Below the pieces are notes generated by a model. It saw nothing but the letters and a program-made list of their open reading frames with translations, did no database searches and was not told where the DNA came from. A stretch of DNA of 64,000 bases from Tianweitania sediminis (lineage in GTDB: Bacteria > Pseudomonadota > Alphaproteobacteria > Rhizobiales > Rhizobiaceae), in the NCBI RefSeq assembly GCF_017813335.1, contig NZ_JAGIYY010000003.1, forward strand, positions 1-64,000, given 5' to 3'. Positions 9,676 to 18,814 of this stretch are shown here, in pieces (position 1 is the stretch's first letter; each line of letters opens with the position of its first letter). The position numbers and the translations under genes were made by a program.

Positions 9676-10535
9676 TTCATTCTCCCATTCTTGTGGCTAC
9701 TGAAGTTGTCCTCCCGCCCGGTTCCCGGGTTCTTGGAGGAGTAAGCAAGCATCTGGCTGCCGACGGACTCGCCGCCTTCAGTGGCAAGCGCCAGCCGTTG
9801 CATCCGGTACATGTGCTTGGTCAGAGTGAGTGCGTCGGCCTTCGAGAGATCGAGGCTACGATAAAACAGCTCCATCTCGATCCGGACCGCCTCCGGCGGG
9901 TGCTTCGCTATGTGCTCCGCGATTTCCTGCGCCCTCCAGAGGAGCTTCGCGGGCTCTACTATCTCGTTGATGAGATTGTGCTTGAGCGCCTCCTCCGCCG
10001 CCATGGGTTCGGCCGTGAGAAGCATCCACATAGCGACCGGCGGCGGCAGCAACCGCCCCAGTCGGGTGTTCCCTCCAGCTCCCGCCATCCCATAGGCGAT
10101 TTCTGGGAAGCCGAACTTGGCGCGCGTCGATGCGATACGGATGTCGGTCTGATGGAGCAGGTAGATCATTCCCTGCCCCAGGCACCAGCCGTCGACGGCG
10201 CCGATGATGGGCTTATAGCGCTCGACAGCCGCCAGATCGCGTGCCCATGCGAAGGTTTCCGGAACGTCCGCCTCGTTACGATGAGGCCAAAGGTGGTCCG
10301 CAAGCTCTTCCCGGGAATCCTTCGCCGCCTTGTAAGGCGTCTTGATGTCGTCTCCGGCGCAAAACGCCCGCTCGCCCGCGCCGGTCAAGATCCCGCAGCG
10401 AACATCATCGTCTGCGACGAATTCTTTCATCGCGAGATAGAATTCCTTGTGCATGCTCGGGGTGAGCGCGTTCACCGGCGGGTTGTCGAATGTGAAAACC
10501 GCCACCGAGCCCGATTTCGAGTAATTCAAGGACAT
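9672..10535 (-). CDS. Enoyl-CoA hydratase/isomerase (crotonase superfamily)
   Basis: A 287-residue crotonase-fold protein: VFTFDNPPVNALTPSMHKEF at the N-terminus, oxyanion-hole motif ERAFCAGDDIKT near residues 55-66, and IIGAVDGWCLGQGMIYLLH near 110. It hydrates trans-2-enoyl-CoA or rearranges acyl-CoA esters. The ATG at 10535 sits 2 nt beyond the ligase stop. A GTG at 10541 overlapping that stop (GTGA) is an alternative start that adds two residues. Confidence 0.87.
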   Translation of the reverse strand: MSLNYSKSGSVAVFTFDNPPVNALTPSMHKEFYLAMKEFVADDDVRCGILTGAGERAFCAGDDIKTPYKAAKDSREELADHLWPHRNEADVPETFAWARDLAAVERYKPIIGAVDGWCLGQGMIYLLHQTDIRIASTRAKFGFPEIAYGMAGAGGNTRLGRLLPPPVAMWMLLTAEPMAAEEALKHNLINEIVEPAKLLWRAQEIAEHIAKHPPEAVRIEMELFYRSLDLSKADALTLTKHMYRMQRLALATEGGESVGSQMLAYSSKNPGTGREDNFSSHKNGRMK

Positions 10536-10537
10536 AT

Positions 10538-12145
10538 TCACCGCCAAAGGTTGTCGACGCGGTCGAAGGCGCCTGTTCGAAGATCGGGGCGCTCGGAGCG
10601 GAGAACGTGCTTTGCGACCTTGTCCGAGCTGGTCTTGGGCAACTCGCTCCGCAATTCGATGAAGCGCGGCACTTTGAAGGGGGCAAGATTCTGGCGGCAA
10701 TGCCGGATGTAGCCGTCGACGAAGCTCTCATCGGCCCCCGCTGCGGTATCCGTCACGAGATAGATTTTCACTTCCTCGCCGCGGACTTCGTCTGGAACGC
10801 CAAGAGCGGCAGCCTCCTTGACGCCGGCCATCGAGAGCGAAACAGCCTCGACTTCCCTGGCGGCGATGTTCTCGTTCGATCGCCGGATCATGTCCTTGAT
10901 CCGCCCGGTGATGTAATAAAGTCCGTCGGCATCCTTGCGGAAAAGGTCGCCGGTGCGGAACCACCCACCCTCGCGGAAGACCTCCGCATTGGCATCGGGA
11001 CGTTTCCAGTATCCCTGCATGATCGAACGGCCGCGGACCCAAAGCTCGCCTTCTTGACCATCAGGCAAGGCATTTCCGTCAGGGTCGCGGATGGAAAGCT
11101 CACGGAACGGCGATGCGATACCGCAGCTCCCTGTCCCCACGACGTCCTCAAGCTCAAATGGCGAGATAATGGCGGAGCCGACCTCGGTCATTCCGTAGCC
11201 CTCACGAGCGACGAACCCGAACCGCTCTTCCATCTCGGCATGCAACTGCTTGGGCAGCCCGTAGACGACTACGTGACGCAAGGAATGGTCACGATCGTCC
11301 GGTCGCGCAGGTGCCTTTGCGAGGAGGTCGGGGAAACTGCAGAACTCGATCCGGAACCGGCGTACCCACTCCATGAACCGTGTCGTCGACATCTTTTCAG
11401 CGACGAAGAGCGTGCCGCGCACCCGGATAGCCATCATCAGCAGCCACTGCGGATCCATGTAGAAGAACGGCTGCGCCACGAGGACGTTCTGAGCTTCGAA
11501 ATTCAGACGCGCAGCGGTCACGGCGCTTAGCACGAGCCAGTAGTCATGCGTCAGCATGCAACCTTTCGGAAACCCGGTGGTGCCGGACGTATACTGGATG
11601 TTCACCAGCGCTTCGGGGCTGACCTCGGGCAGAAGGGCCTCATCGGTGGAAGCCAGATCGCCCCATCTGACCGAGCGGGAAAAACCTTCGTCCACCACGA
11701 TCAGGGCAATTGATGCGAGTAGGTCCCTGGTTTCAGCGTCTCCGCTCAACCGTTCGGCGAGGTCGGAGGTTGTGATGAGGTTCGTGGCGCCGCTGTCAGC
11801 TAGAACATATGCAACTTCCCTTGAAGTGTAGCCGACATTCACGGGAACCATAACGGCCCCAATACGGCCGATGGACAGCCAGGCCAGCGGGAACTCGGGC
11901 CGGTTCGGCAGCATAACCGCAACACGGTCACCAGCTTGGATGCCGAGTTCGAGAAGTCCACTTGCCACACTGCGCGTCGCAGCGGCAAGTTGCACATAGG
12001 TTATTTCCGACCCGTCGGCGATGAAGTGCCAGGCAACTCCGTCCGGGTGAGTGCGGGCTGCCTCCTCGATCACGGCGTGCAAATTGACATTGATGTCAGC
12101 TTGAATGCATCTCGCCTTGAAAGCTTCGGAGACGGCTTGGCTCAT
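10538..12145 (-). CDS. AMP-forming acyl-CoA ligase (ANL superfamily)
   Basis: A 535-residue adenylate-forming enzyme. Motifs in order: phosphate-binding loop YTSGTTGFPKG, adenine-binding YGMTEVG, GGWFRTGDLF with the ribose-binding Asp, hinge GRIKDMIRRSNENIAAREVE, and the C-terminal catalytic Lys in SSDKVAKHV. It activates a carboxylic acid to its CoA thioester and is the first gene of the operon. I chose the ATG at 12145, preceded by AGGA at 9 nt; an ATG at 12163 adds six residues but has a poor ribosome site. CaiC-like crotonobetaine/carnitine ligases are the nearest type I would suspect. Confidence 0.87.
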   Translation of the reverse strand: MSQAVSEAFKARCIQADINVNLHAVIEEAARTHPDGVAWHFIADGSEITYVQLAAATRSVASGLLELGIQAGDRVAVMLPNRPEFPLAWLSIGRIGAVMVPVNVGYTSREVAYVLADSGATNLITTSDLAERLSGDAETRDLLASIALIVVDEGFSRSVRWGDLASTDEALLPEVSPEALVNIQYTSGTTGFPKGCMLTHDYWLVLSAVTAARLNFEAQNVLVAQPFFYMDPQWLLMMAIRVRGTLFVAEKMSTTRFMEWVRRFRIEFCSFPDLLAKAPARPDDRDHSLRHVVVYGLPKQLHAEMEERFGFVAREGYGMTEVGSAIISPFELEDVVGTGSCGIASPFRELSIRDPDGNALPDGQEGELWVRGRSIMQGYWKRPDANAEVFREGGWFRTGDLFRKDADGLYYITGRIKDMIRRSNENIAAREVEAVSLSMAGVKEAAALGVPDEVRGEEVKIYLVTDTAAGADESFVDGYIRHCRQNLAPFKVPRFIELRSELPKTSSDKVAKHVLRSERPDLRTGAFDRVDNLWR

Positions 12146-12193
12146 GGATAACATTCCTGTCATACCGGGCGACCGCTTTCATGAAAATCAGAA

Positions 12194-12211
12194 TGTGATA
12201 TCAGCGTCACA
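12194..12211. promoter_or_regulatory. Inverted-repeat operator candidate between divergent tetR and catabolic operon
   Basis: TGTGA (12194-12198) and its complement TCACA (12207-12211) flank 8 nt. The site sits in the 123-nt gap between the ligase start (12145, minus) and the regulator start (12269, plus), where a TetR-family repressor controlling both directions would bind. The half-site also resembles a Crp half-site, but Crp spacing is 6 nt, not 8. Confidence 0.5.
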
Positions 12212-12268
12212 AAATAGATGATGTCAAGGGATAGGCGGGCGATTTTGAAGGTTGAAAAGGCGTCGACT

Positions 12269-12985
12269 ATGTCAGCCCCAGCTGATGGCTTTGATTTCAT
12301 AGATCAACTCACTCACGAGTTGGTCGAATCGGCTGCTGCGAAAAAAGCTCACAAGACGCGGGCAGCTCTCGAAATCGCAGTTGCGCAGATCCTGGCAGCC
12401 GATGGCTACCACGCTCTCAAGGTGGCCGATATCTGTGCGCGGGCGGGCGTTGGCCACGGAACGTTCTATCGCTATTGGAAGGATACGGAGAGCGCGACCT
12501 ACGATACGTTGACGCACTTCATGGCCGCAATCCGCCAGAATCGACCACGACCCGAGCGCTCGGCTGACCTTTATGCGCGCATCCTCGCAGGTCACGAATA
12601 CTATATCGAAGTCTACCGCCGAAATTTCGGGCTTATGCGCTGCCTGTTTCAACTTGCAGACCAAGTACCGAAATTCGCGGAATTGGACGCAGCGCAAAAT
12701 CTGCAGCTGGCGAAACGCGTGGTTTCGGCGTTTGAGCGATCTGGCGAGATGGGTCCCTGGCCAGTTCATGCCGATGAAAAACTTGTCACCGCATTATCCT
12801 GTATCACTGCAGTAGACGGCTCGCTACGCATGATCTTCAACAACGCGGAGCTAGAGAGTATTGACAGGCAACGGCTCGCGGCCACCTTCTCCAATCTATG
12901 GTTTAGGGCCTTCTGCGGGAAAGATGCCGATGCAGTGGGCCTTCACCTCGTAAGGCGAAGCGAAATTGGTCAACCCGAAGAGTAG
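12269..12985 (+). CDS. TetR-family transcriptional regulator of the catabolic operon
   Basis: About 238 residues from the ATG at 12269, which has AAAAGG upstream; an earlier in-frame ATG at 12218 lacks a ribosome site. The N-terminal helix-turn-helix is clear: TRAALEIAVAQILAADGYHA followed by KVADICARAGVGHGTFYRYW. The C-terminal ligand domain is unremarkable. It is divergent from the operon and shares a promoter gap holding an inverted repeat, so it very probably represses the operon until the substrate or its CoA ester binds. Confidence 0.85.
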   Translation: MSAPADGFDFIDQLTHELVESAAAKKAHKTRAALEIAVAQILAADGYHALKVADICARAGVGHGTFYRYWKDTESATYDTLTHFMAAIRQNRPRPERSADLYARILAGHEYYIEVYRRNFGLMRCLFQLADQVPKFAELDAAQNLQLAKRVVSAFERSGEMGPWPVHADEKLVTALSCITAVDGSLRMIFNNAELESIDRQRLAATFSNLWFRAFCGKDADAVGLHLVRRSEIGQPEE

Positions 12986-13209
12986 CGGGCATTTTTAGGA
13001 GTGTCCGCTTTCGCTGATTGTTGGACGAAAGCTGCCTGACGGCATTCCACACCCAGAAGCGGACAGTCCGCTCTTAGGCAGCATCAAGTGGAAGCAGCCA
13101 TTCACCTTACGACCCCGTCCCTGCCATTTGTTTGAGTGTTACGTTTCCCTAAAAGCGGCCGTTTGAGTGAGATCCGCGGAGCTGCGGGTCGGGGTCCTGA
13201 TAATGACCT

Positions 13210-13314
13210 CTACTGACGGCGCTTCTCCTGATATTCGGTCACCTCGTGACACCAGTAGCGCGGCCCGCGTCCGATGCGTCCCTGCCGATAATTTTCGAGA
13301 AGCTGCTTGAACAT
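13210..13314 (-). pseudogene. Coding remnant, unidentified (tail with RGPRYWCHEVTEYQEKRRQ)
   Basis: A minus-strand frame of 34 codons from ATG 13314 reads as real protein (FKQLLENYRQGRIGRGPRYW and on to a TAG at 13210). An adjacent frame just upstream (RMKSWARVKNAAEGLLLAAR near 13330-13410) also looks coding, so a longer gene appears to have been broken by a frameshift. I do not recognise the family. The surrounding 12.99-13.62 kb has no intact gene, only a 9-bp inverted repeat (TGTCCGCTT at 13002 with its complement at 13057). Confidence 0.3.
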
Positions 13315-13623
13315 TCCGCCGCCCTCAGCTGGCGCTCGCGGCTTCCCCGGGCGGCGAGCAGGAGACCCTCAGCCGCATTCTTGACGCGTGCCCAGGATTT
13401 CATGCGGCCTGCCGCTGCAGCAAACGCCGTGCCGCCACCGCTGGCGAAGGCGATCGGCAGTGAGATCGTGAAGCGGCAGCATGGGTCAAGCAGACCTGGA
13501 AGCTGCTCGGCGGGCGGGACCTCCGGTGCAGTGGCACCGAAGCCCGCTTTTGGAAGAGGCGATGGAACGGAGGACTGTTATCGGAGGAAAACGTGCGTTC
13601 CCGGAGATGCTCAGCAGTGCCGA

Positions 13624-13897
13624 TCACGAAGCGATCAGCGTAAGCGCACGGAGGTAATCCGCCCTTTGGTCGATGTCATTCCGGAGATCGTCGATCGGGA
13701 GAGTGGTCTCGAAGCGGATGCCATTCGGCACTTCTCGTGCGGTTTCCGACTTCCTCATCAAGGTGATGGAGTGCAAGCTCCCGGATCGCAACCGCACGCT
13801 TCTCGTAGGCCTCATGCATGCCCTCGGGCGTAGGGACGAAACGGACGCCCTCTTTTTCATAATCATCTTCAAGCTCGAAGCTGGCGATGCTCGGCAC
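13624..13897 (-). pseudogene. Frameshifted small gene, function unknown
   Basis: Two overlapping minus-strand frames together make one plausible protein. It starts MPSIASFELEDDYEKEGVRF (from 13897), runs through MHEAYEKRAVAIRELALHHL, then needs a one-base shift near 13740-13755 to continue as VPNGIRFETTLPIDDLRNDI and end at 13624. The gene start overlaps the end of the AraC-family regulator by 29 nt on the same strand. No family recognised. Confidence 0.4.
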
Positions 13898-14855
13898 GGA
13901 AATCAGACGGTCGCTTCGCTTGGAAGTGACGGAACCACGTAGCGAACCTGGACGGAGAGGAAAATCCTACCGCAAGCCCGACCTGGATGAGCGGTTGTTC
14001 GGTGTAGAGCAGTAGTTCGCGGGCACGATCAATACGTACCGAGAGATAATATCGCGTAGGAGTGGTGCTGAGGTGCCGCTGGAAAAGCCGCTCCAACTGG
14101 CGGGGACTCATCTTGACCCTCTCACCTATCGTCTCAAGGCCGATCGGATGTTCTAGGTTTTCTTCCATCAGCCGCACCGCCTTCCTGACCGGAGACGGCA
14201 ACGCCCCCAACTCCTGCCTCCGTCCGCCTTTCTGGTCTTCCTGCTGATCCCTTATCCACTGGTGCTGAAGCTGTGACGCTACGCTTAGTGCGAGACCCGT
14301 TCCATGGCCGTCGGCGATGATCTTCAGCATCAGGTCGATCGCGGCGGTCTCGCCCGCGCAGGTCAATCGGTCCCGGTCAGTCTCGTAGATCTTGTTGGTA
14401 ACTGTCGCCAAGGGACAGCATTCGGCCAGTGCAGACGCACTTTCCCAATTGACCGTACAACGATATCCGTCGAGCAGTCCCGCATAGCCAAGAAACTGGG
14501 TGGCGGTCGAAAGTGCGCCGAGAGTTATGCCCATACGGGCAGCGCTTTTCAACGTTGCCGCCACGTAGGGCTCACTCGAGGGGTCGGTCCAAGTGCCACC
14601 GCACGTGAACAGTATGTCCGCTTCGCGCAAAGCCGGCTGCACGCAAGTGGTGTCCAGTGCAATTTCGTTCGAAGCGAAAACGGGCTTCCCGTCCTTGCTG
14701 CAGAGCAGCCACCCGTATGCCTTGAAGCCAAGCAATCGATTTGCTGCCCGCAGAGGCTCGATGGCTGACATAAGGCTCATCATCGAGAACTTTTCGGTAA
14801 GCAAGAAGCAGACGGTGAACAGCTTTCGTGCCCTTTCGCTAGGTTCGAACCTCAT
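13869..14855 (-). CDS. GlxA-family AraC-type transcriptional regulator (DJ-1/PfpI domain + HTH)
   Basis: About 328 residues. The N-terminal DJ-1/PfpI-like half shows the family opening TVCFLLTEKFSMMSLMSAIE, PLRAANRL and a nucleophile-elbow Cys in DILFTCGGTW. The C-terminal half carries two AraC helix-turn-helix units, ETIGERVKMSPRQLERLFQR and VGLAVGFSSPSRFATWFRHF. Such regulators (ArgR, CdhR, GbdR types) sense amino acids or betaines. The start at 14855 is chosen because it fits family N-termini; no strong ribosome site is visible. It follows the aspartase gene and probably controls the amino-acid or ectoine-like genes here. Confidence 0.8.
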   Translation of the reverse strand: MRFEPSERARKLFTVCFLLTEKFSMMSLMSAIEPLRAANRLLGFKAYGWLLCSKDGKPVFASNEIALDTTCVQPALREADILFTCGGTWTDPSSEPYVAATLKSAARMGITLGALSTATQFLGYAGLLDGYRCTVNWESASALAECCPLATVTNKIYETDRDRLTCAGETAAIDLMLKIIADGHGTGLALSVASQLQHQWIRDQQEDQKGGRRQELGALPSPVRKAVRLMEENLEHPIGLETIGERVKMSPRQLERLFQRHLSTTPTRYYLSVRIDRARELLLYTEQPLIQVGLAVGFSSPSRFATWFRHFQAKRPSDFRAEHRQLRA

Positions 14856-14984
14856 TGGAGAACGAACATCGTCGTCAACATTCCTTGTCAAACGGATGTT
14901 GCAGAGGGCGGCATTGCTCCGTTGCGCCATCCGACAACTGCCAATGGCAATCGTTCGGCTCACACTGAAGCGGTGTCATCGTTT

Positions 14985-16412
14985 CTAAGAAGCCAGACGC
15001 GGTTTCGAAGGACGGGTAAGGACACCGGGATCGGCCGTAATCAAGATGAGATCCTCCGAGAGGTCAGGTTGCTCCGCCAGGACTTCTCGGATGGTCCTGC
15101 CGGACGCGAGGACTTCTTGCGCCAGGGCCGAAGCGCGCTCGTAGCCGATGACCGGCGTCAGCGCCGTCGCGACGGCGGTACTAGCCTCCAGATGCATGCG
15201 ACACGTCTCGACGTTCGCCGTGATACCGACAACGCATTTCGTGCGGAGCACGTCGCTCGCATTCGTCAGAAGCTCCAGGGAGTGCAAGACGTTAAAGGCG
15301 ATCACGGGCTCCATCACGTTCAGCTGCAACTGGCCTGCTTCCGATGCGAGCGTGACGGTGAGGTCATACCCGATGACCTGGAAAGCCACCTGATTGACGA
15401 CCTCCAGAACGACAGGGTTCACCTTGCCGGGCATTATCGACGATCCAGGCTGGAGAGCCGGCAAGTTGATTTCGTTGAGGCCGCCGCGAGGTCCGCTGGA
15501 CAGAAGTCGCAGGTCGTTGGAGATCTTTGAAAGCTTCGTCGCCGTCCTTTTCAGCATGCCCGAAAACAGCACGAAGGCTCCGGTATCCCAGCATGCCTCG
15601 ATCAGGTTCCCAGCCGACACAAGCGGCATTCCACTCACGAGCCGGAGTTCTTCCACGACTGCCGACTGATAGCCGTTGCAGGTATTGATGCCCGTGCCGA
15701 TCGCCGTGCCACCGAGATTGATCTCCCGGAAAAACGCAGTGGTTTCGCCGATGCGCGCGACATCCTCCCGAAGCGTCGCAGCGAAGGCCTGGAACTCCTG
15801 CCCGAGGGTCATGGGCACGGCATCCTGCAACTGCGTGCGGCCGAGCTTGATGACATCCTTGAAGTCCTCCGACCTCGCCTCGAACTCGCTTGCTAGCCGC
15901 TCGAGAGACTTCTGCAGTTGTCCGTGCGACAACAGGATCGCAAGACGGATCGCTGTCGGGTAGACATCGTTCGTCGATTGCGCGTGATTCACGTGATCGT
16001 TGGGATGAAGCTGGTCATACCTGCCACGAGGCAATCCCAGGAGCTCCAGCCCTCGATTGGCAATCACCTCATTGACGTTCATGTTCGTGGACGTGCCGGC
16101 ACCGCCCTGGAACACATCAAGCGGGAATTCCGCGAGGTGCCTGCCGTCGATGAGTTCGGCACAGACCCGACAGATGATGTCGGCCTTTCCTTGATCCAGA
16201 TGTCCCAGAGCGGCATTCGCCCGCGCGGCTGCCATCTTCACGTAGGCCAGCGCCTTGATAAAGGCTGGGAAGTGGTTGATGCTGATGCCTGAAATAGGAA
16301 AGTTAACGATACCCCGAGCCGTCTGGGGACCGTAGTAGGCATCCTGCGGGATCGAGATCGCCCCGAGTGCATCCCTTTCCAGTCGTTCGACCTTTGGCGC
16401 GTCGTCGGTCAT
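14985..16412 (-). CDS. aspA: Aspartate ammonia-lyase (class II fumarase/aspartase superfamily)
   Basis: A 475-residue lyase. Signature GSSIMPGKVNPVVLEVVNQV and the preceding GGTAIGTGINT and NHAQSTNDVYPTAIR segments fit aspartase rather than fumarase, whose signature continues PTQCEA. It converts L-aspartate to fumarate and ammonia, feeding the TCA cycle. Next to eutC, it could drain the aspartate that ectoine breakdown produces; that link is inferred from position. Confidence 0.82.
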   Translation of the reverse strand: MTDDAPKVERLERDALGAISIPQDAYYGPQTARGIVNFPISGISINHFPAFIKALAYVKMAAARANAALGHLDQGKADIICRVCAELIDGRHLAEFPLDVFQGGAGTSTNMNVNEVIANRGLELLGLPRGRYDQLHPNDHVNHAQSTNDVYPTAIRLAILLSHGQLQKSLERLASEFEARSEDFKDVIKLGRTQLQDAVPMTLGQEFQAFAATLREDVARIGETTAFFREINLGGTAIGTGINTCNGYQSAVVEELRLVSGMPLVSAGNLIEACWDTGAFVLFSGMLKRTATKLSKISNDLRLLSSGPRGGLNEINLPALQPGSSIMPGKVNPVVLEVVNQVAFQVIGYDLTVTLASEAGQLQLNVMEPVIAFNVLHSLELLTNASDVLRTKCVVGITANVETCRMHLEASTAVATALTPVIGYERASALAQEVLASGRTIREVLAEQPDLSEDLILITADPGVLTRPSKPRLAS

Positions 16413-16600
16413 TAGCTACTCCTTGGCGGATCGCGGCTTGTCCGCGACCCCTCAAGCTGACGGAGGGCTCACGTTGCAGTCAGCGGGCCTTCCAAGGCGA
16501 CCCGTGCGCATAACCGAAATTTCCGTTATGCACGTCCTGCTACCGCGGCGATTATCTGGCTCGCCTCCCGGACGAGCGGCAGCGAAGAGCTCAGCTACGG

Positions 16601-17593
16601 TTAGTTCTGCACCTGAATAGCCGCGCCACCAGACACGGCGCGCTCGAACGCAAGCGATGCTATCGCCGTGTCCTGGATCCCGGTGCCCGTCAGATCGGCG
16701 ATGGTTATCTGATCGTCGTTCAGTCGAGCTTCCTGGATACCCGCGGTAACATCGCCCAACTCGATCTGGCGCGTTCCGCTCAAGTCGACCCCAGCGGACA
16801 GGGCATGGTGGAGTTCGCCCAGCCTCCGGGTCTGTTCAAGGCTGTCAGCCACATAGACATCGGCGAGAGCCAGCACGTCCGGATCGAGCTCGTTCTTATG
16901 CTCGGCATCGGACCCCATCGCCGTGACGTGCTGTCCGGCGGCGAGCCATTCGGCTTGCAATATCGGCTTCGAAGACGGCGTCGTCGTGACGGCGATGTCC
17001 GACCCGATCACGGCCTGCTGTGGATCAGCACAGGCGGTGACTGGAAAGCCAAGGGCCTCCTGAAGTTCACTGGCGGCTGCCCGGGCCTTCGCCGGATCCC
17101 GGGCCCAGATCCGAGCTTCCCGGATCGGACGCACGAGCGACAACGCCCGCAACTGCAGTCTCGCCTGGACTCCGGCACCTAGGATCGCAGCGGTCGATGC
17201 GTCGTTCCGAGAAAGATGTCTGGCGGCGACGGCTCCCGCCGCAGCGGTGCGAACATCCGTCAGGTAGCCATTGTCCAAGAGAACCGCCTGGACGAACCCG
17301 GTAGTGCTGGACAGCACCACCATCAGCCCGCTCGTGCTCGGGAGACCACGCAAGGGGTTGTCGAAGAAACCGGGTCCGATCTTCACGGCGAACGTCTCGA
17401 GCCCGGGCAGATAGGCGGTCTTCACATCGACTTCGCCCCTGTTCTCGGCGATGTCCAGCCGAAGGATCGGAGGCATCACTACCCGCTTCGTCGCGAGGGC
17501 GCGGAACGCTTCTTCCACGCACAGGATGGATGCCTCATCCAGTTGGACGAGTTCGCGGAGGTTCTTTTCGGTGACTACTGTGACGGTCTGCAT
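16601..17593 (-). CDS. eutC: Ectoine-utilisation cyclodeaminase EutC (ornithine cyclodeaminase/mu-crystallin family)
   Basis: A 330-residue protein of the OCD/mu-crystallin family. EutC-type features seen: VVMPPILRLDIAENRGEVDV, KTAYLPGLETFAVKIGPGFF, GYLTDVRTAAAGAVAARHLS, the NAD-binding AAILGAGVQARLQ and GSDAEHKNELDPDVL. Its ATG directly follows the TGA of the eutB remnant (TGAATG), the coupling expected in eutBC operons. The protein looks intact even though its partner is dead. Alanine dehydrogenase-type activity cannot be excluded. Confidence 0.75.
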   Translation of the reverse strand: MQTVTVVTEKNLRELVQLDEASILCVEEAFRALATKRVVMPPILRLDIAENRGEVDVKTAYLPGLETFAVKIGPGFFDNPLRGLPSTSGLMVVLSSTTGFVQAVLLDNGYLTDVRTAAAGAVAARHLSRNDASTAAILGAGVQARLQLRALSLVRPIREARIWARDPAKARAAASELQEALGFPVTACADPQQAVIGSDIAVTTTPSSKPILQAEWLAAGQHVTAMGSDAEHKNELDPDVLALADVYVADSLEQTRRLGELHHALSAGVDLSGTRQIELGDVTAGIQEARLNDDQITIADLTGTGIQDTAIASLAFERAVSGGAAIQVQN

Positions 17594-18440
17594 TCACACG
17601 CTCACGCGCTTGTCATTGAATTCACCGCCGATGACGCGGCCATGAAGAGATTCGTCGATGTTGCCGCCGGAGATGATGCTGACGAGAGGTCCGCTGGACG
17701 GAGGGACCTTTCCCGAAAGCAGCGCAGCCATTCCGACCGCTCCGGCACCCTCCAAGACCTCGCCCTCCCGCTCGTAGGCATGACGGATTCCGGTGGCTAT
17801 CTCCTCCTCGGTGACGAGGATAATGTCGTCGAGAAGTTCTTGGCATGCGGAGAAGGCGTGTTTGTTGGGTATGCCTATGCCACCACAAAGGGCATCGGCC
17901 AGGCTGGTAAACTCTTCCACTTCGACTGGATGCCCAGCTTCGAGGCTTGCTTTCATCGCGGCGCCGCGATCCATGGAAACCCCGAAGACGCGCGCCTGTG
18001 GCCGAAGCCCCTTGATCGCGGCAGCGACGCCCGACGACAGCCCGCCACTGCCAAGGGCGATGAGCACGGTCGCCACGTCTGGCAAGGCTTCGACGATCTC
18101 GAGGCCGATGGTGCCTTGGCCTGCGATGATCGCCAGATCGTCCGAGGGATGGATCATCGTAAGCCCTTCCTCATCCACGAGCCGCAGCGCATGCCGTTCG
18201 GCTTCGTCGCCTGGCGCTTATTGCCGACGCTTCCTCTCTGCTCCATGCGCCAATCCTTTGGTAATGGTGGCGCCCCGACCCCAGAGCGGGATCCACTGGC
18301 CGACTCTGACAAGGTCCAGCGTTTCGAAGACACGGTGATCCGTGCTGCCGACGCGATCGTGACCGCCTTCGTTTCTGCTTCCAGCTGTCTGCTCAGTTGC
18401 AGTACCAGCAGGTCCTCGCCCGGCTTTCCGCTCGTCTGAA
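17594..18440 (-). pseudogene. eutB: Decayed eutB (hydroxyectoine-utilisation dehydratase, threonine dehydratase family)
   Basis: The 3' half is well preserved: EEGLTMIHPSDDLAIIAGQG, VLIALGSGGLSSGVAAAIKG and a GGNIDESLHGRVIGGEF end. The PLP-lysine region and STGNHGRA loop are missing. Upstream in the same frame RGATITKGLAHGAERKRRQ ends in TAA, then APGDEAERHALRLV resumes, so about 60 residues were lost at a point that also created a stop. Further upstream fragments LVLQLSRQLEAE and VFETLDLVRV lie in different frames. The gene cannot make an active dehydratase. Confidence 0.75.
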
Positions 18441-18814
18441 CGCTGCCTGTCATCGTACACGTTGTCTTCGATAAGGTCGCCGAAGTTCTCGATCGCCACC
18501 TTTCACGGCGAAAACACGGGTTCGTTTCCCGTTGGGCGTGCCATACTCTGCAAGGTTCTGCGGGGTTCTTGGCGGATGAGGTGCGGCCTTTTTCTTAGAC
18601 CAGCACCGGAGCCAGCCCTTCATCCTCCGGCGGGCTGCCGACGATCCTAAGCATGCCGCTCGGGAGCGGACGCTGCAACCCTCTCGTTTCGCCCCCGGTG
18701 CGTGCCCTTGGCTTATAGTCGGGTTGTCTGCGTAACCTTTGAGCGGTGACGTTCACTGGCCTAGAGACAGGAATCTCGCTATTCGGAAAGCAGTGGGAGT
18801 GCTTGGGTAGGCTT

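Noticed and set aside
13002-13065. Inverted repeat TGTCCGCTT / AAGCGGACA as IS ends
   Set aside because: The arms are only 9 bp with a 46-nt loop and no transposase between them; most likely chance or a degraded element.
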